Assembly (NCBI RefSeq): GCF_018332655.1
Contig: NZ_BOQL01000038.1
Location: 1 to 64,000, forward strand
DNA from: Actinoplanes auranticolor
GTDB taxonomy: Bacteria; Actinomycetota; Actinomycetes; Mycobacteriales; Micromonosporaceae
Direction: 5' to 3'
Length of the DNA: 64,000 bases
Shown piece by piece: positions 40,673 through 48,966 of this stretch. Positions within the stretch are counted from its first letter, which is position 1. Each line of letters starts with the position of its first letter. The translations under genes and the position numbers were made by a program. The notes beneath the pieces were generated by a model. It ran no database searches. It worked only from the letters and a program-made list of their open reading frames with translations, and was not told the DNA's origin.

Positions 40673-41533
40673 ATGGTGGTTGATCTGACCGGGCGGCCCG
40701 GACCCTCGTACGCCCGGATCGCTCTTGGCCTGCTCCCCCGCCGCCGCGGCACCGCGCTGCCCGACCGTATGGTGATCCGCCGCGAGGCGGTCATCGACCC
40801 CGAGCATCTCGTTCGCTACGACCGGGTCTGCGGCTTCCGACTCGCCGACGCGCTGCCGGCCACCTATCCGCACGTGCTGGCCGGGCCGCTCGCGATGCGG
40901 CTGATGTCCGCTCCGGACTTCCCGTTCCCGCTCGCCGGCCTGGTGCACGTCGCGAACCGGATCACGGTGCGCCGGCCGATCGACGCCGGGAGCCGGCTCG
41001 ACCTGTCCGTGCGGGCGGCCGACCTCCGCCCGCACGGCCGGGGACAGCAGTTCGACGTCATCAGCTCGGCGACTGTCGACGGGCAGGAGGTGTGGCGCGG
41101 CGTCTCCACGTACCTCCGCAAAGATCGACCGGGCGAGGGCGGCGGCAGCCGGGGCGACCGACCACCCGGGCCGGCCGCCACCGCGCGCTGGCGGGTCCCG
41201 GTCCGGGCGGGTCGCGACTACGCCGCCGTCTCCGGCGACCACAACCCGATCCACACCTCGCGGCTGGGCGCGCGCCTGTTCGGCTTCCCCCGCCCGATCG
41301 CGCACGGGATGTGGACCAAGGCACGATGTCTCGCCGCCCTCGACGGGCGGCTGCCGCCGGCCTACAGCGTGGATGTCGCCTTCAAGTTGCCCGTCCTGCT
41401 GCCGGCGGCGGTCGACTTCGCCGCGGCGCGAACCGCCGGCGGCGGCTGGGACTTCGCCCTGCGTGCGGCGGACTCCGGCCGCCCCCACCTGACCGGCTCG
41501 GTCGCCGGGGTCACGCCGCGTCCCGGGACGTGA
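40673..41533 (+). CDS. MaoC-family (R)-specific enoyl-CoA/3-hydroxyacyl hydratase
   Basis: A 286-residue double hot-dog protein. The N-terminal half-fold (residues 40-140) lacks catalytic residues; the C-terminal half has the hydratase-2 motif YAAVSGDHNPIHTSRLGARL then FGFPRPIAHGMWT, with the Asp-His pair (D in GDHNP, H in NPIH) and the substrate-positioning HGM. This is the HtdX/HtdY-like arrangement that acts with FabG4 in mycobacteria. It hydrates trans-2-enoyl thioesters. ATG at 40673 follows GGGAG. Its 3' end overlaps the TetR gene by 23 bp, tail to tail. Confidence 0.9.
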   Translation: MVVDLTGRPGPSYARIALGLLPRRRGTALPDRMVIRREAVIDPEHLVRYDRVCGFRLADALPATYPHVLAGPLAMRLMSAPDFPFPLAGLVHVANRITVRRPIDAGSRLDLSVRAADLRPHGRGQQFDVISSATVDGQEVWRGVSTYLRKDRPGEGGGSRGDRPPGPAATARWRVPVRAGRDYAAVSGDHNPIHTSRLGARLFGFPRPIAHGMWTKARCLAALDGRLPPAYSVDVAFKLPVLLPAAVDFAAARTAGGGWDFALRAADSGRPHLTGSVAGVTPRPGT

Positions 41534-42197
41534 CCGGCGGCTCGGAACCGCCCGGGGCCCAGACATCGCCGCGGAGCAGCTGCGCGGCGCCCAGCCAGGC
41601 GACGTTCATCAGCCGGCCGGCGGTCTTGTCCGGGTCGGCGTCCGGGTGATCGGCCAGCCAGTCAGCGAGCGATTCCCCGGCACCGACCAGGGCGTACGCG
41701 CTGACCTCGAGATCAATGCCGTGGATCTGGCGCCCCTCGGCCCGCACGGCCCGGTCCAGCATGTCAGCGATCACGTCGACGATGCGCCGGCGCATGGCGG
41801 CCAGTTCGGCGGCGAACGGCTCCTGCCCGCGGGCCTGCCGGTAGAGCACGGCCCAGCCGTCGCGGTGTGCGCCGACGAACGCGAAGAACGCCCGCAGGCC
41901 CGACCACAGCTGGTCGCTCAGGCCGAGGGTGGGGTCGACCACGTCGGCGATCGCCTCCATCAGCCGGGTGGCCTCCCGGCGCAGGCAGGCGATGAACAGT
42001 TCTTCCTTGGTGCCCAGGTAGGCGTAGACCATGGGCTTGGAGACGCCGGCGACCTCAGCGATCTCGTCCATCGACGCGGTGTGGAAGCCGTGGTGGGAGA
42101 AGACCCGCACCGCGGCGTCGAGCACCTGCTGCTCACGGATCTCACGGGGTAGTCGCTTGAAGGTGCGAGTGGTCGACACCCTTGTCAGACTACGCAT
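41511..42197 (-). CDS. TetR-family regulator of the fatty-acid block
   Basis: A 228-residue TetR regulator. Helix-turn-helix at residues 20-65: EQQVLDAAVRVFSHHGFHTA, then MDEIAEVAGVSKPMVYAYLG (recognition VSKPMVYAYLGTKEELF). The C-terminal domain (YRQARGQEPFAAELAAMRRR, AYALVGAGESLADWLADHPD) resembles TetR proteins that bind acyl-CoA or related lipid ligands. It is divergent from the acyl-CoA dehydrogenase with an operator motif (site D) between them, and the same motif is at the thiolase/fabG4 and mkl promoters. It is therefore the best candidate for the repressor of the lipid regulon. That link is inference. Confidence 0.9.
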   Translation of the reverse strand: MRSLTRVSTTRTFKRLPREIREQQVLDAAVRVFSHHGFHTASMDEIAEVAGVSKPMVYAYLGTKEELFIACLRREATRLMEAIADVVDPTLGLSDQLWSGLRAFFAFVGAHRDGWAVLYRQARGQEPFAAELAAMRRRIVDVIADMLDRAVRAEGRQIHGIDLEVSAYALVGAGESLADWLADHPDADPDKTAGRLMNVAWLGAAQLLRGDVWAPGGSEPPVTSRDAA

Positions 42198-42210
42198 CCC
42201 CGCCGTAACT

Positions 42211-42227
42211 TAACGCGCCAGTAGGTT
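42211..42227. promoter_or_regulatory. shared lipid-regulon motif, site D, TetR/acyl-CoA dehydrogenase
   Basis: On the minus strand TACTGGCGCGTTA covers 42223-42211. On the plus strand the same element reads CGCCAGTAGGTT, in which TAGGTT (42222-42227) is a -10 for the acyl-CoA dehydrogenase gene, followed by AGGAAAGG and GTG at 42252. The element is 14 bp upstream of the TetR start, so it can also autoregulate. Confidence 0.65.
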
Positions 42228-42251
42228 TCTCCGAGGAAAGGCTGATCTGCC

Positions 42252-43463
42252 GTGGAGTTCTGGCTCGATCTGAACGAGGAGCAGCGTGATCTGCGCGAGT
42301 GGGTGCACGGCTTCGCCGAAGGCGTCGTCCGCCCGGCCGCCTCCGAGTGGGACGAACGCGAGGAGACCCCGTGGCCGGTAATCCAGGAGGCGGCCAAGAT
42401 CGGTCTCTACGGCTTCGAGTTTCTGATCAACATGTGGTCCGATCCGACCGGGCTGTCGCTGCCGCTGGCCAACGAGGAGCTGTTCTGGGGTGACGGCGGG
42501 ATCGGCATGGCGATTTCCGGCACCTCGCTGGCGGTCGCGGCGATCTACGGCTCCGGCACTCCCGAACAGCTCGTCGAGTGGGTCCCGCAGTGCTTCGGCG
42601 ACGCCGCCGACCCGAAGGTCGGCGCGTTCTGCACCACCGAGCCCGAGGCCGGCTCGGACGTCGCCGCGATACGCACCCGGGCCGTCTACGACCAGGCCAA
42701 GGACGAGTGGGTCCTCAACGGGCAGAAGGCGTACGCCACCAACGGCGGCATCGCCGACATCCACGTGGTCACCGCCTCGATCGACCCGGAGCTCGGCTCG
42801 CGCGGCCAGGCCGCGTTCATCGTCCCGCCCGGCACGCCCGGCTTGGTCGGGACGAAGAAACTCAAGAAGCTCGGTCTGCGGGCCTCGCACACCGCGGACG
42901 TCTTTCTGGACGACGTCCGGGTGCCCGGCAGCTGCCTGCTCGGCGGCAAGGAGGCCCTCGACGAGCGCCTGGCCCGCGCCCGCTCGGGACAGCGGGCCAG
43001 CCGGCAGGCCGCCATGCGCACGTTCGAGCTGTCCCGCCCAGCGGTCGGCGCCCAGGCGATCGGCATCGCCCGCGCCGCCTACGAGTACGCGCTCGGCTAC
43101 GCCAAGGACCGGGTGCAGTTCGGCCGGCCGATCATCGAGAACCAGGCGATCGCGTTCGCCCTGGCGGACATGAAGATGGAGATCGACGCCGCCCGGCTGC
43201 TGGTCTGGCGGGCCGCGTGGATGGGCCGCAACGACCGGCCGTTCACCGCCGGAGAGGGCTCGATGTCCAAGCTGAAGGCCGGCGAGGTGGCCGTCGCCAC
43301 GACCGAGAAGGCGGTGCAGATCCTCGGCGGCGCCGGCTACCTGCGCGACCACCCGGTCGAACGGATGTACCGCGACGCCAAGATCTACACCATCTTCGAA
43401 GGCACCTCCGAGATCCAACGGCTGGTCATCTCCCGCGCGATCTCCGGGATGCCGATCCGCTGA
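42252..43463 (+). CDS. acyl-CoA dehydrogenase
   Basis: A 403-residue acyl-CoA dehydrogenase. N-terminal helical domain LDLNEEQRDLREWVHGFAEG, middle beta domain with FCTTEPEAGSDVAAIRTRAV (FAD and substrate loop), KKLGLRASHTADVFLDDVRV, C-terminal helical domain with ERMYRDAKIYTIFEGTSEIQ. The Glu in IFEGTSEIQ is at the position of the catalytic base. FAD-dependent alpha,beta-dehydrogenation of acyl-CoA is the first step of beta-oxidation. The start GTG at 42252 has AGGAAAGG upstream. It is followed by the acyl-CoA synthetase after 23 bp, so the two form an operon. Chain-length preference cannot be read. Confidence 0.93.
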   Translation: MEFWLDLNEEQRDLREWVHGFAEGVVRPAASEWDEREETPWPVIQEAAKIGLYGFEFLINMWSDPTGLSLPLANEELFWGDGGIGMAISGTSLAVAAIYGSGTPEQLVEWVPQCFGDAADPKVGAFCTTEPEAGSDVAAIRTRAVYDQAKDEWVLNGQKAYATNGGIADIHVVTASIDPELGSRGQAAFIVPPGTPGLVGTKKLKKLGLRASHTADVFLDDVRVPGSCLLGGKEALDERLARARSGQRASRQAAMRTFELSRPAVGAQAIGIARAAYEYALGYAKDRVQFGRPIIENQAIAFALADMKMEIDAARLLVWRAAWMGRNDRPFTAGEGSMSKLKAGEVAVATTEKAVQILGGAGYLRDHPVERMYRDAKIYTIFEGTSEIQRLVISRAISGMPIR

Positions 43464-43486
43464 CCCGTCCCTGGAGGTGCACCGGT

Positions 43487-45022
43487 ATGGCCGTCCCGTT
43501 CGTCCTCGCCACCCTGGCCCGGCGCGGGCTGCTCCGTCCCGGCCCACCGGCCGACCTGATCAGGCAGCTCACCGCATTGCGCCGGTGGGGCTTCGGCCTC
43601 GCCGGCGAGCTCCGGCAGGCCGCCGCCCGCGACCCGGAACGGGTCGCCGTCGTCGACGAGCGCCGCGCGGTGACCTACCGCGACCTGCTCGAGCGGGCCG
43701 GGCGGCTGGCCCGCGCCCTGCGCGGCACGGTCCGCGTCGAGCCCGGCGACCGGGTCGGAGTGCTCTGCCGCAACTCCGCCGCCATGATCGAGACCCTGGT
43801 CGCGGTCACCTCGCTCGGCGCCGACGCGGTGCTGATCAACACCGGGCTGTCCGGACCTCAGCTCAGCACCGTCGCCCGGGAGCAGCAGCTGCGGGCGCTG
43901 ATCCACGACGACGAGTTCGAGCTGCCGAAGGGCCTCGACGGCATCGGCGCGGCGCGGCTCGACGAACTGATCAACGAGGCCCCGCCCGGTGAGCTGACCC
44001 CACCGGAGCACGCCGGACGGACGATCGTGCTGACCTCCGGCACCACCGGCGTGCCCAAGGGCGCCCTGCGGCGTACGCCCGGCGGGTTCGGCCCGCTGTG
44101 CTCGATGATCGACCGGATCCCGCTGCGCGCCGGCGACCGCGTGCTGATCGCCGCGCCGCTGTTCCACACCTGGGGGTACGCCGGCCTGCAGATCGCGCTG
44201 GCGCTGCGGGCCACCGTCGTGCTGCGCCGCCGCTTCGAGCCGGTCGCCGTGTCGGCCGCGATGGTGCGGGAACAGTGCACCGCCATGATCGCCGTCCCGG
44301 TGATGCTGCAGCAGCTGATGGAGCAGGTCCCGGCCGGCCGCCGCCCGCCGCTGCGGGTGGTCGCCGTCAGCGGATCCGCGCTGCCCGGCGGGTTGGCCAC
44401 CCGGTTCATGGACCGGTACGGCGGCGTCCTCTACAACGTGTACGGCTCCACCGAGGTGTCCTGGGCATCCATCGCTACCCCGGCCGACCTGCGGGCAGCG
44501 CCGAACACGGCGGGCCGGCCGCCGCACGGCACCCGGACTGTGGTGCTCGACGAGGCCGGCCGGCCGCTACCCACCGGCACGGTCGGGCGGCTCTTCGTCG
44601 GCAACGAAATGCTCTTCGACGGCTACTCCAACGGCACCTCCCGGGAACGGCACCACGGCCTGCTGGCCACCGGCGACCTCGGCCACCTCGACGCGGCCGG
44701 GCGGGTCTTCGTCGACGGCCGCGAGGACGACATGATCGTGTCCGGCGGCGAGAACGTCTTCCCCGCCGAAGTGGAGAACCTGCTCGCCGGCCTCCCCCAG
44801 ATTCGTGAGGTGGCGGTGATCGGCGTGCCCGACGCCCGGTACGGCGAGCGGCTGGCCGCGTACCTGGTGCCGCAGCCGGGTGAGATCCTCGGTCCGGAGC
44901 AGGTCCGCGACCATGTGCGCCGTCACCTGGCCCGCTTCTGCGTACCGCGCGACGTGGTGTTTCTCCCGTCCTTGCCACGCAACGCGACGGGCAAGGTCCT
45001 GACCCGCGATCTGCCCCGCTGA
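43487..45022 (+). CDS. fatty-acid CoA ligase (FadD-type acyl-CoA synthetase)
   Basis: A 511-residue AMP-forming ligase. Motifs: P-loop TIVLTSGTTGVPKGALRRTP, A4/A5 region VYNVYGSTEVSWASIATP-like (LYNVYGSTEVSWASI), A7 LLATGDLGHLDAAGRVFVDG, A8 REDDMIVSGGENVFPAEVEN, and the C-terminal catalytic Lys in LPRNATGKVLTRDL. Activates a carboxylic acid to acyl-CoA with ATP, the entry to beta-oxidation. The open frame extends upstream, but the ATG at 43487 with GGAGG (43473-43477) is the start. Together with dehydrogenase, hydratase, reductase and thiolase, all beta-oxidation steps are present within 7 kb. Confidence 0.93.
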   Translation: MAVPFVLATLARRGLLRPGPPADLIRQLTALRRWGFGLAGELRQAAARDPERVAVVDERRAVTYRDLLERAGRLARALRGTVRVEPGDRVGVLCRNSAAMIETLVAVTSLGADAVLINTGLSGPQLSTVAREQQLRALIHDDEFELPKGLDGIGAARLDELINEAPPGELTPPEHAGRTIVLTSGTTGVPKGALRRTPGGFGPLCSMIDRIPLRAGDRVLIAAPLFHTWGYAGLQIALALRATVVLRRRFEPVAVSAAMVREQCTAMIAVPVMLQQLMEQVPAGRRPPLRVVAVSGSALPGGLATRFMDRYGGVLYNVYGSTEVSWASIATPADLRAAPNTAGRPPHGTRTVVLDEAGRPLPTGTVGRLFVGNEMLFDGYSNGTSRERHHGLLATGDLGHLDAAGRVFVDGREDDMIVSGGENVFPAEVENLLAGLPQIREVAVIGVPDARYGERLAAYLVPQPGEILGPEQVRDHVRRHLARFCVPRDVVFLPSLPRNATGKVLTRDLPR

Positions 45023-45059
45023 GCCGCCGTCAACAGTCGCGAACGCCGTCGTGACAGGC

Positions 45060-45275
45060 GTCGAGCGCGGCGAAGATCGGCCTGCGCCAGCGCCGCGCCC
45101 GGTCAGTACGAGAACCTCAACCTGGTCTTCGCCCGGCCCGACGGGCAACCACTGCGGCCGCAGTACGTGCTCGACCAGCTGCGCCGCCTCGCCGCGGACG
45201 CCGGGCGCTACCCACCGTCCGGGTGCACGACCTGCCGCACGTTGCCGCCACCATCAGGCTCAACTGGCTCGTGCT
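45060..45275 (+). pseudogene. tyrosine-recombinase (integrase) C-terminal remnant
   Basis: One frame reads YENLNLVFARPDGQPLRPQY then VLDQLRRLAADAGRYP (45107-45205), the standard GLVFxRPDGxPLRPxYVLxxLxRLAxxAG segment of phage-type integrases. After a one-base shift VRVHDLPHVAATIRLNW continues with the box II HDLRH motif, in which the conserved Arg is Pro. The catalytic N-terminal parts and the final Tyr are missing. It lies between the acyl-CoA synthetase and the diguanylate cyclase gene. Confidence 0.7.
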
Positions 45276-46711
45276 GTCGCTACTGGCGCGGCGGCGGTGA
45301 CCCGGTTGCGGCCCGCGTGCTTCGACCGGTACAGCGCCTCGTCCGCCCGGGCGACGAACTGCTCGGGGATTTCCCGGCCGTCCCACAGCGCGACACCGGC
45401 TGAGAAACTCTGGCCGTGGGGGGTGACCGCACGCATCCGGTCGAGAACGGCGATCGCCGTCTCCAGGGACTGGCCGACCAGCACCACCCCGAACTCCTCG
45501 CCGCCGTAGCGGGCCAGCAGGTCCGCGGTACGCAGCTGGTCGCGCCAGGCGGCCGCGGCCTCCTTGAGCAGCCGGTCGCCGGCCGGGTGGCCGTGGGCGT
45601 CGTTGAACCGCTTGAAGTGGTCGATGTCCATGAGGGCGACGACGACCGGCTCACCGCTGCGGACCGCCTTGGCCATCTCCCGGCTGAGCTCGAGGTCCCA
45701 GGCTCGGCGATTCGGCACCCCGGTGAGCGCGTCGTTGTGGGCCAACGCGCGCAGCTGGGCCGCCTGGTCCTGGACGCGGGAGATCAGGCCGGCCATCCGG
45801 GCGAGTACCAGCAGGAACAGCACGACCGAACTGAGCGCGATGGCCGGCCAGTCGATGTTGGCCGGTGTGGTCAGACCCTGCACCGTCAGGACCAGCGGGG
45901 CCAGCAGCGAAGCGACCGCCAGCAGGGTGAGACGCCCCGTGGTGAACCTTTCCGCCCGGTCCGGTGCGATCTCCGACAGTGCCCGCATCGACGGGTTCAG
46001 GGCCGCGGCGCCGAAGAGCAGATACATGCCGATCCAGCCGGCGTCGAGAATGCCGTCGCTGTAGGTGGCGAACAGGTTCACCACCGCGTAGCCGATGTCG
46101 CTGACCAACTCGGCGGCGAGCGCCGCGATCACCAGGCGGTAGCTGGCGGTCCGGGCACCCGGCGTGGTGATCAGCCGCACCACCATGATCAGCAGCAACA
46201 GGTCTCCCGCCGGGTAGGCGAGGGAGGCCAGCCGCTCGATCACGCTGAGGGACTCGTCGGCGGCGATCGGCCGCATCAGGAACGACCAGCACAACAGCGA
46301 CAGGCTGGTGGAGACGATGGCCGCGTCGAGCAGGCCGGCCCGGTCACGACCGGAGATGCGGCCCTTGATGAGCTGAAAGGCGCCGGTCGCGAACATCGGG
46401 TAAGCCAGCAGGTACAGCGCGTCGGCCGGGGCCGGGAAGGTCTGCCAGTCCCAGACGAAGTACTGCACCTGGTAGACGACGTCGCCGGCCGCCCAAAGGG
46501 CCAGCGCCGCGGCGAACCAGTACCACGGTCCGGCCCGGCGCGGTCGGTTGCGGCGGACCCCGACCACGATGGCGACCGCCGCGGCGAACCCGAACACGTT
46601 GTAGAGCCCCCACGCCCACGGATTGTTCGACGGGAGAGCCAGATACACAGCGCCGACCACGCCGCCGCACAGAAGCCACCGCTGCCACAACGGCCGCCCA
46701 CGAAGAAGCAT
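45260..46711 (-). CDS. membrane-anchored diguanylate cyclase (GGDEF)
   Basis: A 483-residue protein with about eight to ten hydrophobic segments in residues 1-300 (WLLCGGVVGAVYLALPSN, NVFGFAAAVAIVVGVRR, AGDLLLLIMVVRLI, YLLFGAAALNP, LTLLAVASLLAPLVL), a short linker, then a GGDEF domain at about 320-475. The substrate motif is RYGGEEFGVVLVGQ (GGEEF, active form), with metal-binding ALMDIDHFKRFNDAHGHPAG. An RxxD inhibition site (RTAD) precedes GGEEF by five residues, so feedback by c-di-GMP is expected. Makes c-di-GMP from two GTP in response to an unknown membrane signal. The stop lies at the integrase remnant. Confidence 0.9.
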   Translation of the reverse strand: MLLRGRPLWQRWLLCGGVVGAVYLALPSNNPWAWGLYNVFGFAAAVAIVVGVRRNRPRRAGPWYWFAAALALWAAGDVVYQVQYFVWDWQTFPAPADALYLLAYPMFATGAFQLIKGRISGRDRAGLLDAAIVSTSLSLLCWSFLMRPIAADESLSVIERLASLAYPAGDLLLLIMVVRLITTPGARTASYRLVIAALAAELVSDIGYAVVNLFATYSDGILDAGWIGMYLLFGAAALNPSMRALSEIAPDRAERFTTGRLTLLAVASLLAPLVLTVQGLTTPANIDWPAIALSSVVLFLLVLARMAGLISRVQDQAAQLRALAHNDALTGVPNRRAWDLELSREMAKAVRSGEPVVVALMDIDHFKRFNDAHGHPAGDRLLKEAAAAWRDQLRTADLLARYGGEEFGVVLVGQSLETAIAVLDRMRAVTPHGQSFSAGVALWDGREIPEQFVARADEALYRSKHAGRNRVTAAAPVATARAS

Positions 46712-46879
46712 CACGTCGCTGCCATCGACGGCCGAGACTTCGACTTGAGGCTACGTACGCGCGGGATAGGTCACACGGCCTGCCGACGACTCCCGTCGGC
46801 CTGAGTTCCCCCCGCTTCCACGGAGCGGTGGCTACCTGCTTCCGGTCGAGGCAGTGGTGAGGTTATCTGTTTCGGTCCG

Positions 46880-47330
46880 GGCGTGCCAGCGGTCTCGTCT
46901 TCGTCGGGGCTCAGGTAGCCGAGTTCTCTCTGGATGCGGCGGGTGTTGTACCAGCCGTCGACGTATCCGAAGATCGCGTTCTCAGCCTCGTCGCGGTCCG
47001 CCAGCTCGTGCGGTAGACCAGTTCGATCTTCGGCGTCGACCAGAAGCTCTCCATCAGCGCGTTGTCGTACGAGTCACCGACCGAACCCATGGACGGCCGG
47101 ACGCCGTCGCGGTCCTGCACGCCGGCGGCGGTGACCAGGACGGCGAGCAGCAGCCCGCACGTATCGACCGCGATATGCCGTTTGCGGCCGTTCACTTTCT
47201 TCCCGGCGTCGTAGCCGCGGCCGGACCGGGCGACGGCCTCGGCGGGTATGTGCGGGGCGAGCACGGCCCATTCGGCGTCGCTGGTGTCGGACGGGTAGTG
47301 CCGGGGCCTGGCCGATGGTAGGTGGTCAAC
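46880..47330 (-). mobile_element. chimeric IS5/IS3 transposase remnant
   Basis: One frame (46911-47432, minus) reads first as IS5-type transposase: RHYPSDTSDAEWAVLAPHIP (47312-47250), then after an internal deletion GKKVNGRKRHIAVDTCGLLL and VTAAGVQDRDG (to 47102). Immediately after, it becomes IS3 OrfB: VRPSMGSVGDSYDNALMESF (47102-47043). A frameshift near 47000 moves the rest to another frame, RDEAENAIFGYVDGWYNTRR then IQRELGYLSPDE (to about 46890). Two unrelated elements thus share a junction. Neither can be active. No inverted repeats were identified. Confidence 0.75.
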
Positions 47331-47644
47331 GAGGGTGGCCGGGGTGGTCGATGCAGCCGTCCCGGCGGGAAGGTACACAGACAGGGTTGGGCCTTCGGAG
47401 TTCGAGCTCTGGCTAGTCACCCTTGCTCGCACCGAAGGCCCTTCCTCGTGTCACTCCACCACGCCGGACCCGAGCATCTCTCATCGAGCTCGACCATGAG
47501 ACTGACCATCCGAACCCCTTATTTACCAGGGTTTCAGGAGATCGTGTTAGGAGCTTTTTAAGGGTCGTCTCAGATTCGCTCGGTATGAAGTCGGCGTCAG
47601 CTAAGCGAGGTAACCCGCGTGTAGGAGGCTCATGATGGCAGTCG
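47331..47644. other. gap between IS remnant and monooxygenase fragment
   Basis: About 310 bp, less GC-rich than its surroundings (for example GTTAGGAGCTTTTTAAGGG near 47545). No gene was recognised. At 47623-47628 a perfect AGGAGG stands 3-6 nt before ATG ATG (47632/47635), but that frame closes after 16 codons, so it looks like the start of a broken gene. Confidence 0.4.
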
Positions 47645-48118
47645 ATGCAGCACCGTCAGGAAAGCGCCGCCCGGGCGGTTGAAGCTCGGGGCGGCCACCA
47701 GGGCGCTGGCGAGGCGCTCCCTGTCGCTGCCTGCGGGTCGCACTCCGACAACAGTGCGGGGCCTGCCGCGGCCGGCCCGCACAGCGCGCACGCGGGCGAG
47801 CGGTTCCTCGACATGAGGATGGCCGAGGCCTACACGCCCGCGCTGCCGGAGGACGGCGGCTCGGACGTGTACCGGTGCCAGATGATCGATCCGGGTCTGA
47901 CCAAGACGGTGTTCCTGACCGGGACCCGATTCGCACCGGAGAACGTTGCCATCGCGCACCACGCCGTCGTGTGGGCGGTGCCGCCGGGCGGCGCTGCCGC
48001 GGTGCGCGAGCAGGACGCGAAGACCCCTGGTCTCGGCTGGCGGTGTTCCGGCGAGACCGGCGTGGCCGGCGCCGAGGTCGAAGAGGGGACGCGGCGGGTC
48101 TGCTGCGGGGCCCGGTAG
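47645..48118 (+). pseudogene. copper type II monooxygenase-like fragment
   Basis: Within this 157-codon frame, residues 59-140 (47819-48064) read MAEAYTPALPEDGGSDVYRC, QMIDPGLTKTVFLTGTRFAP, ENVAIAHHAVVWAVPPGGAA and GLGWRCSGETGV. This is the start of the N-terminal copper domain of DBH-like monooxygenases common in actinomycetes, including the His-His-x-x-V copper ligands (AHHAVV). The second copper domain and everything after GV are missing, and the N-terminal 50 residues are not family-like. A functional enzyme is not possible. Confidence 0.6.
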
Positions 48119-48177
48119 CAGAACCTTGCCAGCGCGAAGCGCCAACGACTGGGAGGGGCCAACACCGAACATTGGCT

Positions 48178-48255
48178 ATCGGCTCAGAGTTCGAACGCGA
48201 AACCGTCATCGACCGCGTCATCGCCGGGATGGAACGCAAAGCCGCCAAAAGAAGT
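48178..48255 (+). pseudogene. large serine recombinase fragment
   Basis: The short segment GSEFERETVIDRVIAGMERK followed by AAK matches the long helix E start of serine recombinases (AxFERExIxxRVxxGMxRKAxxG). It is in frame with the following PAP2 gene and would be taken as its N-terminus by a naive gene caller. Only about 26 residues survive. Confidence 0.55.
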
Positions 48256-48276
48256 AGCGAGCAGGAGAGGGTGACC

Positions 48277-48966
48277 GTGCGCCACGATCCACCAGCACCA
48301 GCCCCAGCCCCGCACCAGGTCGGCGTCGTCCCGCTGCGCCGGCCCGCCGGTGGCCCGATCTGGTGGCTGGTGGCCGGGGCCGCCGCCGCTTTCCTGCTAT
48401 TGACCCTGGCGGTGGTCCAGCGTTTCGGCCCGCTGGTCCAGTTCGACGCCTGGGTCAGCGCCGGCGCCTACGACGCGGCGCTCGCGCATCCGGCCTGGCG
48501 GTCGGTCATGTACGCGGTGACCTGGACCGCCAACACCACCACCATCACCCCGGTCGCGGCAGTCGCCACCCTGCTGCTGATCTGGCGGCACCGGTGGTGG
48601 CAGGCGCTCATGCTGGTCGTGGCCATGCTGGGCACCGCCGGCCTGCGATGGCTCGTGCTCACCAGCATCGACCGGCCACGTCCCGCCGACCGGCTCGCCC
48701 CGTCGTCGGGCTGGTCGTTCCCGTCCGGGCACACCACGGCGTCGGCGACCGCCGCGTTGGTCGCGGTGCTGATCTGCTGGCCGCTGCTGCGTGCGCAATG
48801 GGCCCGGGTCCTGCTGGTCGCGGTCGCCGCCGGGTGGGCGCTCGCGGTCGGGATCAGCCGGGTCGCGTTGGTTGTGCACTGGCCCAGTGACGTGGTCGGG
48901 GGATGGTTGTTCGTCGCTGTCGTCGTACCGTCGATTGCTGTTCTGGTCCGGCGGCTTCGCTGGTGA
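48277..48966 (+). CDS. PAP2-family membrane phosphatase
   Basis: A 229-residue membrane protein with about six segments (WWLVAGAAAAFLLLTLAVVQ, TPVAAVATLLLIWRHRW, AALVAVLICWPLLRAQW). The phosphatidate phosphatase motifs are complete: LTSIDRPRPADRL (KxxxxxxRP-like), WSFPSGHTTASAT (PSGH) and GISRVALVVHWPSDVVGG (SRxxxxxHxxxD). It probably dephosphorylates undecaprenyl-PP or another lipid phosphate. A GTG at 48277 is 9 nt after AGGAG; GTG 48271 is closer. The frame upstream contains the recombinase fragment and is not part of the gene. Confidence 0.88.
   Translation: MRHDPPAPAPAPHQVGVVPLRRPAGGPIWWLVAGAAAAFLLLTLAVVQRFGPLVQFDAWVSAGAYDAALAHPAWRSVMYAVTWTANTTTITPVAAVATLLLIWRHRWWQALMLVVAMLGTAGLRWLVLTSIDRPRPADRLAPSSGWSFPSGHTTASATAALVAVLICWPLLRAQWARVLLVAVAAGWALAVGISRVALVVHWPSDVVGGWLFVAVVVPSIAVLVRRLRW

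Noticed and set aside
47540..47640. IS terminal repeat near AAGGGTCGTCTCAGATTCGC
   Set aside because: It looks like the end of an insertion sequence, but no matching inverted copy was found on the other side of the IS5/IS3 remnant.
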